NCBI GenBank assembly: GCA_035578905.1
Contig: JAQJVL010000198.1
Location: forward strand, 1,364,001-1,428,000
DNA length: 64,000 bases
Source of the DNA: Stictocephala bisonia
Taxonomy: Eukaryota; Arthropoda; Insecta; Hemiptera; Membracidae
Reading direction: 5' to 3'
Of this stretch, positions 1 to 13,500 are shown piece after piece; positions within the stretch are counted from its first letter, which is position 1; each line of letters starts with the position of its first letter. The notes below the pieces were generated by a model. The model was not told the origin of the DNA. It saw only the letters and a list, made by a program, of their open reading frames with translations, and did no database searches. The translations under genes and the position numbers were made by a program.

Positions 1-724
1 ATAGGCTTAAAACATTCTCTCTTTCCTACACCAGCCATAGCTTATAGAGCTTTCTTCTTAACAAGGAAAATGTTTTTAGCATGAGGAGCACTATCCCAAA
101 CAATGATTGCATAGGAGTAATGAATCTGGAGAAGACCAAAGTATGCTTGACAAATGTTATCCTTATCCAGTTCCTAACATAAACATCTCATGATTGGTTT
201 TTCTAAGGCCAATCACATGTGGTAGCCAATTTAATATTGGGTTCCACAGAATATTAAATTTTGGATTAAAGAAGAAATATTAGGCCCAACAACATAATTA
301 TCTGAGCCAAAACAGTTTTTTATCAAGTAAGTTAAAAAGGAGCTAAGTTGTGGCAAATGATCTCTAGTGACATAATGACTATTATTACAATTATTAATAA
401 CAGTAACACAATAAATAATGGTGTAAACAATAAATAACAATAAAACAAACTTGTACAGTTTATCATATTTATTTTTGTGTGAACACAACACCACTGTAGA
501 AGTTGTACACAATCCGGAGCTTGAAGGCAGAAGTTAGAAACACCTGTAATCTATGGTGGGGAGCGCTGTAACGAGATTCCTCCACTGCTGAAAACCCTAT
601 ATATGCTAAAAACAACATTCAGGTTGTAATCTGTCTTGCCGCATTGTAGTTAATTTTTTACACGAACTGATTCTTTTTTGGAATATCCTTGTTATAACGT
701 GTTAATGAAAGCCTTCTTGTTCAG

Positions 725-831
725 AGTGTGGTTGCCACTTTCTGGGCTCCGAGAACCAGGAATGTGATATTGATACGGGTCAGTGTCAATGTCGGGAGAA
801 GATCGTCGGACGAGCCTGTGACACATGTCAG
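725..831 (+). CDS. wb: Laminin alpha exon: LE module (first in window)
   Basis: The exon follows a ttcttgttcag acceptor and ends before gtttgt. It enters in phase 1 (two leading bases) and leaves in phase 0. It encodes ECGCHFLGSENQECDIDTG then QCQC...GRACDTCQ, the first part of a laminin-EGF module with its C-x-C, CD..TGQC and CD.C cysteines. The rest of the module is on the next exon. The exon upstream is outside the window. Confidence 0.9.
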
Positions 832-3800
832 GTTTGTGCTCACTATCTTTCTACTAGTTTATCATTTATTACAAATATTGATTCTGCCACTGTGAATGTT
901 GGTGTTCACTCTAAGTATAATGTCAACACCAGTATTTTACCTGTCATTATTATAAATTACTTTCCTCATATAATATTTAGATGTTCAGTTTTACTATACA
1001 TTCAGTTTTAATTCAATATCTTGGATAATATATTCTTTAGTCATATTGAGATTTGAGTTCATTTTGCCTAAACTAGGCGTTATATCATTGCAAGCCTGGG
1101 TTTTCACCAGTGTTGCCAGTTTTACTCGTGTACAATTCAAAACACACTTATGGTTTGCTATGTCGCTATTCACAAAAGACAGTGGGATTTGTATCCTGGA
1201 ATTGTTGTTTCGAAGTCCCATTCTGGCTGATTGCGTAGTTCAGTATTTACTGATAACGAAAGTAGATTCACGAAAAGCAAGGTTGCCAGCTAATGTAAAA
1301 TGTACAGTTACCAGTAATACCTGTCAACCTTTGTTTCAACTTCTTAGAAAATATTTAAAATCTAACTCTAACATCTTATAATTTTATTGAACTGTGTGGG
1401 TTCTATAAATAGTAATTTAATTTTGTAATTCAATTTCATATAAATGGATCAACTAAATTCATTATGATGAAACAAAATTTGTGAACCAAACACTTTAGCA
1501 TCAATTAGTAAGTCAATCAAAATATTCTTTTTTTGTGAAATAGGGTTTTATGAATTGATTTTTTAATTTAATATATTAATGGAATCAATCTTGGAAAATA
1601 TTGACAGTTTTATAGTTCTAAATGAAAATAGTTACGAGTTCATTTTATATTCACAAGTAATGGCTTCTTCTAGTGATGCAAGTACATCTTTGTAATCTGA
1701 TCTGTATAAAAAAAGAAATTCTCTTGGTGATTTCTTAAATAATTTTGAGGATTGTGTTTTTGCAGGATGGATGGTGGGGGCTGCAAGAAGCCATGTGTCA
1801 GCAGTGCTCTTGTGATATTGTTGGCTCTCTGAATGCATCCTGTGATCCACTGACTGGGCAGTGCTTCTGTAAGCCTGGTGTCGGAGGCATCAGATGTGAC
1901 CAGTGCCTTCCTCTGTTTTATGGCCTCTCTAACTATGGTTGTTCAGGTATATTTATTCTACAATCTATATTTTCCGGTAATAACCGTGTCAAGGCCCTAA
2001 CTACACAATTACAATCTCAGTCTCAGCGATACCTCTGAGGATGCCACATCACAGCATGGGCAAAACAACTGGTTATCTTGGAATAGCGTAGATAGCTCCA
2101 TGACACGATTGTCACCGGAAAATATAGATTTTAGTTATGACACCTGTTGCTTAAGCTTAAGGTTGCCTAAGATCTAGAAATATTTATTTTTTTCTTTTTT
2201 GCAAAATTTTAATCCTGCATCCACCTCTCAGCGAATATACCTGATTGTATATTTGAATGTGAACTTAATGCAAGTTGCAAATGCATAAATGTTAGAGTAG
2301 TAGTAACATACACAAAAGAATCATCTAATGACACAAATTTTCGCTACCACTGGCACTATCTTCAGAGAGAGAGAGAGAGAGAGCGAGCAAGCGGGGGCGA
2401 GAGCGAGGGCGAGAGAGCGAGCGAAATAGAGCGAGAGAGAGAGAGTGAGCGAGAGAGCCTGACATGGCTTCCACTATTGCTGGGTAGGTGGCAGTAGTGG
2501 GGGCTGAAAATTCATGTGATTATGTGATTCTTTTGTGGATGTTACTACTACTCTGGTGTTAGTGAACTTGTCTTCTAAGGTAAGTTTGCTGATGCTCTAT
2601 CTCTCCAATATACTAATTCCTGGCCTAGTGCCCTTTATTAACCTAACCTAAACATGAATTTTAGGGACACTAGAAGATTTAGAATTGATGTAGTGGATCA
2701 GAAATTCTGCTCTGAAATAAAATACCAAGTAAAATATCTAAATGGCTGCTGTTTTAACAGTTCCACAGATTTATGTATTTTAAGTAAATAGAAGCAAGAC
2801 TCTTATAATGAATTAATATATTAAGAGATAGAGAGATAAAGAGATAATTCAAGTAAATGAAATAACTCAAGAATTGAACTGAGAAAGAATGTTGACTCTT
2901 ACAACAAGAAGAGCAATATCTGAGAGACATGTGAAGTATTGTGATCAGAGGATCTATCTCTTTTCAATACTTAAAGAAGATTTTATGACACTTATGTTTA
3001 AATTATAAAAAAATTTTAGAGATCCAGATGTATTTTGGGTGCATCAAGTTTTAATTTTAGAGTTCAAATTATGTTCATAAAATGTAAGATGTTACGAGGG
3101 TTATCCAGAAAGTAACCGCCGTTTGTTCACAGCACGAGAAGTAGTGGGGGTAGCGCCGCCATACTGACATCGGTACGCGCAGCAGCTCAGTAAGCTTCTA
3201 ACTGTGCAAGGTGGAGCATCGTACGATCACACATTGTCCAGTTACAGCCTTAAAACATGAGTGCGGCGATAGAAAATCCCGCCAAGTGTGAAGAATGTAG
3301 TGTTATACGATTTCTTTTGGCAAAAAATCACTCAGCAGCCGAAATTCATCGTGAATTGTGTGCCGTTTATGGCCCAAACATTATGGGTGAAGGTGTAGTT
3401 CGTCAGAGGGTACGGTTTTTTAAAACTGGTAGAACAAACATTCACGATGAAGAAAGGAGTGGTAGGCCTTCTCTTGTCAGTAATGACCTTCTGAGCAAAG
3501 TGAACGAAAAGGTTCGTGAGAATCGTCGATTCACAATCTCGGAACTTTCTGACCACTTTCCTGAAGTTTCTCGAAGCCTATTACACGAGATAGTGAAAGA
3601 AAAACTGGGGTACCACAAGTTTTATGCTCGTTGGGTACTGAAACTGCTCTCTGACGACCATAAGACAAAAAGAATGTCGTCTGCCATTGATTTTCTCTTT
3701 CGGTACGACTTGGAAGAAGCAGATTTTTTAAACAGAATCGTTACCGGTGATGAGACTTGGGTGGCCTACGTGAATGCTGAGACAAAACAGCAATCAATGC

Positions 3801-6800
3801 AATGGGGTCATACCGCATCTCCAAACAAGCCAAAGAAAGCCCGTCAAACATTGTCAGCAAAGAAGCTCATGGCAATGGTTTTCTGGGATTCCAAGGGCAT
3901 TTTGCTCATTGAATTTATGGAACGTGGCACGACCATTACGCCTGAAGTTTACTGCGAAACGTTAAAACGGCTGAGAAGAGCGATTCAAAACAAGCGTCGT
4001 GGCCTCCTGACATCTGGTGTTGTGTTTTTGCATGACAACGCTCGGCCTTACAATGCTCGGAGAACAAGTGAACTTTTGGAAAAGTTTAATTGGGACGTTT
4101 TTGATCATCCCCCATATAGCCCGGACTTGGCTCCAAGTTATTTTCACTTGTTTCCGTACATGAAGTTGTGGCTTGCCTCGCAGCGGTTCGACAGTGACAA
4201 AGAGCTACAAAACGCAGTGACAGGTTGGCTCCACTCACAGGCGGCAGATTTTTATAAGGAGGGAATTGATAAGACTGTCAAAAGATATGACAAGTGCTTA
4301 TGATCGATTTGGTGACTATGTGGAAAAATAAATTAAAGTTGTAGTTTTAAGATGTATATAATAAAATTGTTCTATCTTCACTGGATTAATTTTTATTTCA
4401 AAAAGGAGGTTACTTTCTGGATTACCCTCGTACTATTGTGTGTATATTTTGTAATAAAATTTAAACACAGTGAAAGACGGTAAGATCCGCACTAGACTTG
4501 AACTTGCTAAAATCGAGAGGGAGAACATATAACTGGAAAGCATAACTAGAACTATAATCGAAGGTATCGTGTCAACGATGCACAGGAGACTGACGTCACA
4601 CTGAGGATCATCTGGTTTGATTTTTAATTTTTTTTTAACTACTGGTAACTAAATCTACCAATCACAAGAAAGCTTTCAGTTAAACAGTATGCAAGCTATT
4701 TAACACTGGTTAAAACCATAGTAATTAACAAAAAATTATTTTTGTATTTATTTGCTGTTCAATCGGGCTGCCACTTTGCCTGTGTGACGTCTTGCTAGAT
4801 GTGCATGATATCTACTGCCTTAATAGATTACTGTGAATGAAAGGCATTATATGGTATGAGCAATAAGAGTTTCATGTCACTCCGGATCAAGGGTTCAAGA
4901 TGTGAATATAATTAGCATATTTGAGCATGACTTTTAATATAAATTTGATTTTCAAACATGGTAGTCATACATATCTTGATCATAAAACGTCCTCGGGCTT
5001 ACATAGTAGAGAATATTAAGAGAAACCCATTTATTTATTTTTTAGAATGAAAGAAGCACTGTTATAACTCATAGCCTATATGTATAATACAATTTAATTT
5101 ATACATTAATATAAAAAATTACCTGCATTGCAATTGTTTACAGCCATAATGAATTAAATTTGTATTGTTTATTATGCTTTTTCAGAATGTGAGATCTGCA
5201 ACAAGCCTGGTCATATATGTGATCCAGATACTGGGCGATGCGTCTGCCCACCCTACACACAGGGCCCTGAGTGCCAGTATTGCCAACCCAATTGCTGGGG
5301 TCACCAGGCTAACAAAGGTTGTAAGGTTGGTATTATCACTTAAGAATTTTCTCTTTATTAGTATATTGGAGAGATAGGACATCAGCAAACTTATCTTAAA
5401 AGACAAGTTCACTAACACCAGAGTAGTAGTAACAAACACTCTGGTGTCAGTGAACTTGTCTTTTAAGGTAAGTTTGCTGATGTCCTATCTCTCCAATATA
5501 CTAATTCCTGGCCTAGTGCCCTTTAACCTAACCTAGAATTTTCTCTTTAGAATGATATAAACACTGTCTAATGATTATGTTAAAGCCATGATGTAATAAA
5601 GTACTTTTATTCCATATGGGATGTTTACTTTCACAGTATATATTAACAACATTTCTATTCACCTTCCCCAAGAAGTAATTATTTAATATATTAGTTTTTA
5701 AGTCCTCCTAAAGATCTTTTTTTATTGCTTTACTTATTTTATGGTTTTGTCAGCCTTCTCAAAATTTTGTTACACCCCTTAGAAAAGCCACAGATTTTAT
5801 CTTTTTGAACTTAAAATTTTGTCTAAAAATACCATAAAGTAGTTTAGCTTCTTCAAAGGTGTGTAATGGAAAATTAGTGATAATTATATTTCAAGATAAT
5901 AATTTACAAATACACCTTTCATAATTTAAGCCTACAATTTTGATAGTGTCTAAACAGTCATTCATCTTTTAAAATTGTATTTTTTTTACAAATGAACATA
6001 TATACAACAATGTATTGGGACGTGTGATTGCAGCAATGTAACTGCGAGCCTCGAGGGTCCATGGGCCTGCAGTGCCAAGAGACCTCTGGTCATTGCAAGT
6101 GCCACGAAGGCTACGCTGGAGCTAGATGTGACACTTGTTCTCCAGGTTACTTTGGCTTTCCCCGGTGTCGGCCGTGTGAGTGCCACAGGGCAGGCACCAG
6201 CCCTCAGTACTGTCCCGGCGGTGTCTGTGTGTGTGATGAGAATGGACAGTGTCCATGCAAGGTAAGTTAGGTCTACATTAAATTTGTATTTATTACATTC
6301 AACACTTGAAGACGCATTGCTGCCTCTGACGTGACAAATCACCACTCTCTCCTCTTAAGTCCATTGTTTTTTTTTATCACATAACGCACTAAGTGTTCAC
6401 TGTTTAACAATTTTATAAATTTTAATGAGTGTGCTGTATACCAAAGGCGTAAAAATGTTACCCTGAATGATCATAGTTTGAAACATTAGGTTTTGAATTA
6501 CTATGATAAGGAAGAATTTGCAGTACATGATTCTAAGTTATTAAAGGAATAGTTATCCTAATTTGCCATTATTTAAAATATTACATTTTGGTTTTGTCTG
6601 TATAATTTATGTACTGTACGATAACTTGGTTAATACCTAACTGATAACACTACAAATTATTTTATGTGGCCATATTCATATTATACAAATCAATAGTGTA
6701 GCAATATTGAATTGAAGCAAGATAGATGGAATATGGTCTTGTATGTCTGTAGAATAATGCCAGAGAAAGGCTAAATTCTGTAATGCGCAGCATTTTGATT

Positions 6801-7461
6801 TTGTAGGGTTTTTATTACTGACGAAGCTACTACTTTGAAAGTCCTAACTTTTATGATGTACGTAAAGTTATAATAAAATTAATTATTTGTATGTGTTTTT
6901 TAGATTGAAAAAGATTTTGTTTCTTTTAGAAAAACATCTTTTGTATGGGCTATTTTATAATAATAAAAAATAAAAACACCATATATTTACAAAACACCCC
7001 AATCTTAACTTTTATTATACTTTCAAAACAATAACTCAAGGTGAAAAAAGATATTTTTACTAAAAACTAAAGCTTTCAGTAACAACCACTTCAAGGTGAG
7101 GTGTCATTTACAATATTTACATCGCCTAACGTTATTGTGATGTGGCATCCTCAGTGGTATGTTTGAAACTCAGGGAACAGAGCCTCAAAGATACTACTGA
7201 AGATGCAATATAGTTTGAATTAGGTCATGTGTTACTTTAATCAACCAAATAAGGAATCACAAAATCTGTCTTAGTAAGCTCACTAAACATTTATCACTGA
7301 GATTATAACTGTTTGAATGTGTGCATATTTGTTTAGTAGATTTATCTCTTTAGGTAAGTTTGCTAATTTCCTCTCTCTGATAATTAGAGAAAGGATATAT
7401 ATATATATATATATATTTACATATATACATTTATGTATATATATGTATAATGTAAAAATAC

Positions 7462-7536
<75 letters not shown>

Positions 7537-10500
7537 CTAAAATTTCAATATTCCTCTATCAGTGGTATACTTTTGAAGATGTTTCCCTATTTTACATCAG
7601 CGTACCGTGCATATTGGTTTGGTTTTTTTTATTTTAGGCAAACGCTGCAGGTAAAAAGTGTGATGAATGTAAGCTTGGGACATTTGGCCTACAAGAAGAA
7701 CAACCTGATGGGTGTGTGGAGTGTTTCTGTTTCAACAGAACAACCGTATGTAAGGAAGCTGTCATGATATGGACTCAAGTGCGAACTCCAAGACCACGTA
7801 CACTCAGCATAAATTACGACAACACTACTGGCTTAGAGAATGCTTTTCCCGTCAACACACAGGAAGTCTGCTATATTAATGTGAGTATATCCATATATGC
7901 AATTAAACATTTTTTTAATTCCATCCATATTTGTAGAGTTTGAAAAATGTGAGATTCAAACAATCAAGATCAGACTGAGGGAATGTACCACATATAAAAT
8001 AGAGTGAAGATAAATATGCGTGTTAAATATAAGTTACTACCTGACAGCTCTTGCTTTACTACGGGGTGGCTCTATACACTTGCTTGGCCAACTGTTCTCT
8101 CTGAACCTTCACATCAATATAAAAATGAAATCTACTAGATAACAAAATTGTATATTCTAGAAATCCTTATAAATATACTTTAGGAGGTGCAGAGTAGTGC
8201 AATCATTTACAATGAAAACCAATTTACCCAAGCTTTTGAGTCTTTTTTTATTATCAGGTGTATGAAATAAATTATCAAATTAATGCCAATGTTACTCTTA
8301 TGGAAAAAGGAAACGCTGAGGGGCTGTTTCTATCCCTTAAGCCCGCCACACACTACTGAGCCAAGTGCCGAACCATAACAGATTTTGACATGTTACGGTA
8401 GTGTATAGTGAATCCGAGTGCCGAGCCAAACGTCGTGGCGAACATCTGGGCGAGTAGAGCCCCAAACCATCAGTTGTCAGTTTTTCCCCGACGCATCAAA
8501 GGGATGTTACGACTCGGCACTCGGCTCGGGGTATGTGGTAGGTTTGTAACATCGTACCATAACTTCCTTCCCTAATAATAAAAAATCAGCGCATTAAGCT
8601 ACATCTAGCAGTTATATGGTTTACTGTATGTGTTGTTTATTAGACATAATATATAATATATTGGTATTAGTTGTAATAAGTTTAGTGTAGGTTTAATAGG
8701 ATTAAAGTAATTGTAATAAGTTCAGCGATTGGAGTGCAGTGAAGAAGATACATAGTATTTATTGAGGATTACAAAAGCCGCTACATATTGAAACTTCAGA
8801 GTCAGCGTAATACTTTACCACCATTTCTTCATTGCAGAAATTTGTAGTGATGTGCTAGCAGCTTGAAATTTGAGTTTTTCGAGCTTAAAAAAACTCAAAT
8901 TCGACTCGAAACTAAAAAAAAACTCAAATTGAGTCAAGTTTTGCCATATCTTTGAGAATAAAACGCTATAATCAAGACAAAAGTACCATTTGTATAATAG
9001 ATTATAAAGATAATAATTGTATGAAGGCAACTGTATTTAAAATATGATCATAATATCGTATTCGTAACCTGATATGTTCTCGCAATGTATTCAGATTCGT
9101 GATTCACGCACACAAGTCTTGATCGTACTGCCATGGCGATTACGGCAAAAAGTATTCTCGCCATTTATTAAGAAGGCACGTCCAAATAAGCTGTTCCAAA
9201 TACACTAGTTATCCATACAAAACGTGATAACTGATCACAAAGAATCAGTTGTTGAACCGTTTCAAAACCTCGTTACACAACTTCTACCAACATTTGAAAT
9301 TAACAGTTGCATTTTTATTTCAGGTCCAAACTTAAAAAGTTCATGACTAAAACTATTCTAAGACTGACAATTTCAAACAGATTTAATTAAATCGCGTTAA
9401 ATCTGTAACATAAACTACTACTGGAACGTAAACTATTGAAATTGAAAAGCTATAATAGTTGGAGATAGAATGCTCAGAACAGTTTCGTTCCGGCACCGTG
9501 ACTAATAAAATAATGAAATAACAATTAATGTAGCTACTACCAGTGCATCGCCAACTCGAGTCCCAATATAAAATGTACTGCTAGCCGAGAGGATTCGATT
9601 TGTTATCCATTTGTTTTGAGTTTTTGTTGACGTTTACTCTAGAGTTGGCAATTACAGTTATTTTTTCGATAACCTGTTACGTACTTCTGTTTTGTTCTGA
9701 TAACGTTTTATAATAATCTGTTATTTTTGTAACCTGTTACTCTCGACCCATAGACGTTCCAGACAGTTATTCTGTTTCTGTTATGGCCTGACGTTACTTA
9801 ACGGCTTGAAGCCTCTTTACGGCTGGTTTAGATAACGTTCCAAGATACCAAAGGCTATGAAGTTGAAGCAGAGATCAGATAAGTGTATTTTGTTTGGTAT
9901 GTGTTTGAAGTTATGCCTTATGTTACGTTACTATGTCGTTAATAAGTTACGGTCGTTGGACTTTGCTTGGCCATTAGAGAGTTAACACTCAAAGTTCGTT
10001 CTGTTATTGATAATTTAACTGTAAACTACAAGAGTCAAGTTTCAATCGTTGTTCAGTTACAGTTCTGCTTACTTCTCAGCGCACTATATTTATTCTGCAT
10101 TACCACATGCATTACAGTTATATAAAGTTCGTTATAACCATATCATGCATGATGACTGGGAGTTACAAAAATAACAGGGTATTTCGTGTAACCTGTTAAA
10201 TCTATAACATGTTTCATTAAATAACGCCCATCTCTTGACGACTCAACTTGGCACATGGAAGTACAAATGGCACGATGAAAACCAAAACAAGGTTAACCTT
10301 GATCATTCAGCACGGCAGTTGTTATCGCTAGTTAGTATTGTATTGACCTTAAATATTTTGTTTCTGTTAGTGGAAACAAAACATTGTAGTCAATGGTGAC
10401 ATTGAGGTTAGCTGATAAGAACATATTATTGTGTTTTCATTTTTGAAAATGAAGGGTTAAATACTCGACTCGAAAAAACTCAAACTTGAAATTATGTCTA

Positions 10501-13500
10501 AAAACTCTACTCGATTTGAATCCTGAAATTGCTACTCACACACCCCTAGAAATTTGTTTTGGCAACAACATCTCTCATTCCTTTCCTTTTCATAATCGTA
10601 AATGAAATTACGAATTATAAATGCATCAGCCGCTACTTTTTTCTGTGAACTAGTCATGTAGAAATTATGAAACTGTAAAACATCTAAACAAAATACAATA
10701 CAACAACACAGCACTTGAAATTGAATTAAAGCATGTGATTTGTAGTCAATGTTCTTAACCAGAGTTGTGGTTCGGCCAAAATGTTACGAGGCGATGCTTG
10801 GTTCGCCGCTCGGCTTGGGTTGAGCCGAGTTTATCTATCTTAATAAACCCTGAAAGTAGACAAAAAATATTAATTAAAACAGTGGAATCATTTATTTTTA
10901 TTAATTTATTGACTATTTAACTATTGGGTCCTTTACAATCAGAAATATGCGAAGAGTATCCACAACTTTGAGTGAATTTTTTTGGAGGTAGTTGGGAGAT
11001 CACAAATTCGTGACAGTCTAGGTACCAGATTTGTTGCTTGTTTAGAACTACCCATAAGGTAAAAGCAAACATCACCCCCCTGTAGGTGAGATGAACCTCC
11101 CTCGTAAGTAATGGACACTGTTGAATCGCTTCTTAATTGGTGTGGGCAGATGTAACTACTGAAAATACAAATGGGGATTGACACTAAATCAGTCAGGTGA
11201 TTGCGGGGATTGTATCAAAACAATGAATCACATAGTTACAGAGTGCCCCTGTGCTCCTTTATGGAGGCATTAGTTAGCATAAATAGAATCAGTGAGTCAG
11301 ATCTTAAATGTCTTGATAGATTGGATTAAGATTTGCGACGGTTCACTTTATATTTTTATGGCTAAATGACATGACTTTTGGATCTTGTTCAAAATATATA
11401 TTACAGTTTTTTTTTTTTAATTAGTAAATGGTAGCTGACAACAAACCAGAAAATTTGTACAGTGGAACCTCGATAAGTCGGATTTATCGGGACCGCGGCC
11501 GATCCGGGTTAACGAAAATCCGGGTTAGCCGGAGAATGAGGTAAAAATTAATAAAATACGGTATACTTACAGATAAACTCCATTATAATTGTAAAAACTT
11601 CAAACATATGTACAGTACATCTCAGTTACATACATAACTGTTCATTTCCTGGTAAAAAACTCAGTCAGCTTTGGTTGTGCCAATGTCGTCTGCCGCTTGC
11701 GTGCTGTGCGATCCCGCAGTCTCTTCAACATGAGCAATTCAGCCGGCGATGTTTCTGCCTGCCGCTCGAAGTAAACCATTAGTTCGTTTAGTTGCGTCAC
11801 TGCATCTCCATGACTCATCACTTGACCTTCAATGTCCCCGTCTGCCTCCTCAGCGTCTGATTCGTTAGCATCAGGTAAACACGACGCGATCACTTCCTCG
11901 TCAGTAAGTGGCTCATAGCCTCCGTTATTGTCTGCCTCTAACCACAGATTAATGTCATTTTCATCGACTTCAGAGCAGCCATCAATATTTTGGAACATAT
12001 CCAAAAGTTCTTGGGGATGGACATCTTCTGGTGTGTCATTTTCCACATTATAGTTCCCCACTGGTTGAATTATATTTTCAGGCAAGTCGCATACACCCTT
12101 CCACAGTTTTTTCCAAGATTTAATTAAGCTTATTCTAGACACTTGTTCCTAAGATTCTGCAATCATGTACATTACAGTTTTCACATTAAATGTTTTGAGA
12201 ATCTCAACTACACCGTGTTCTTCATTGTCAATGATTGTGCTTAGCATCTGTCTTCTGTAAACCTTTTTGATTTTCTCCAGAACCCCCTGGTCCATGGGCT
12301 GTAATATCGATGTTACATTAGGCGGCAAAAACCTGACGGTAATGTCCCCACTGACCAGCACATCTGCAGACGGATGTGAAGGAGCATTATCAATTAGTAG
12401 GACTGCTTTAATTGGCAACCCACAGTCTTTTAAATATTTAGTCACACCTGGCACAAAACAATCAAAAAACCAGTTTTTAAAAGTGATGCTGTCCATCCAT
12501 GCACTTCTTTGAGACTTGTAGACAACTGGTAGAGAATCCCGATTTACGTTTTTTAGTGCTCGCGGATTTTTCGCTTTTCCTATTAAGAGTAGAGGAAATT
12601 TATGCTTCCCCGAAGCATTGCTGCAGGCCATTATTGTCAATCGATCTTTGCTTTTTTTGTATCCCTTTGCGTCTTTTTCAATTTTTGAGGCCAAAGTTTT
12701 ACTCGGCAACATTCTGTAAAACAAACCCGTCTCATCGGCGTTATATATTTGATCTGCGGTTAAATTTTCTTCTTTCACAAAATCCAAAAACTTGTTTTTA
12801 TAGTCATCAGCAGTGCTGCTGTCCGCAGATAGGCTTTCTCCTGTGATAGATAGTTGGCGAATACCATGACATTTTTTCCACCTATCCAGCCAGCCTTGAC
12901 TTGCAGTAAAATTTGGTTCACAATCAGGCAACTGTTTATTCAGCTTGATTGCCTTTTCTTGAATGATAGGCCCAGACACTGGCAAACCACGCTCCCTTTC
13001 CGCACAAAACCAGACATACAAAGCATCGTCAAGAGTTTCGTTTTTAGCTTTCTTAGCTTTGCACCGATTGTCCAAACTGTCTTTTGTTATCATCTTGAAA
13101 CAAAATTCTTCGATTTTTGTCCTATTTTTTTTCCAATCCGATACTGTAGATGTACCGACACCATAAGATGCTGCAATTGTTTTTAAAGATTCGCCTTTAT
13201 CAATCCTACCTAATGCCTCTAGTCTCTTTTCCATTGTCACTACAACATTTTTACGTTTTGTTGCCATCGCGTAGATAAAAACAAACGTACAACACAAAAG
13301 AAGAACACTATCTGCAACACGAATGCGAACAGAAGTAAAAAATACAGTAGCCTACACACACAACACGGGCACAAGCGAGCGGAGTGAGGTAGGAACGGTA
13401 CTGACTACCGAGAACTGAGAAGCCCGGCGTAGCGGTAGCGCGGAGGAGGGGTGCGTCTTTTATTGTTTCCGAGAATCCGGGACAATGACCGCCACTGGCG

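Larger units (their letters stand above)
8340..10836. mobile_element. Possible outer DNA element enclosing a hAT element
   Basis: Text near 8343-8385 (ccacacactactgagccaag, tgccgaaccataac) resembles the reverse complement of text near 8500-8540 and, more loosely, near 10770-10836 (ggctcggctt-type motifs). This suggests an older GC-richer element into which the 8845-10548 element inserted. The ends are not resolved and no open frame is seen. Confidence 0.35.

Noticed and set aside
1046..1381. Plus-strand 111-codon frame in an LE intron
   Set aside because: No domain, and its composition matches surrounding intron; chance frame.
7317..7637. Plus-strand frame of 106 codons with IYIYIY repeats
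   Set aside because: It is a translation of the (TA)n tract, ending in the intron just before a laminin acceptor.
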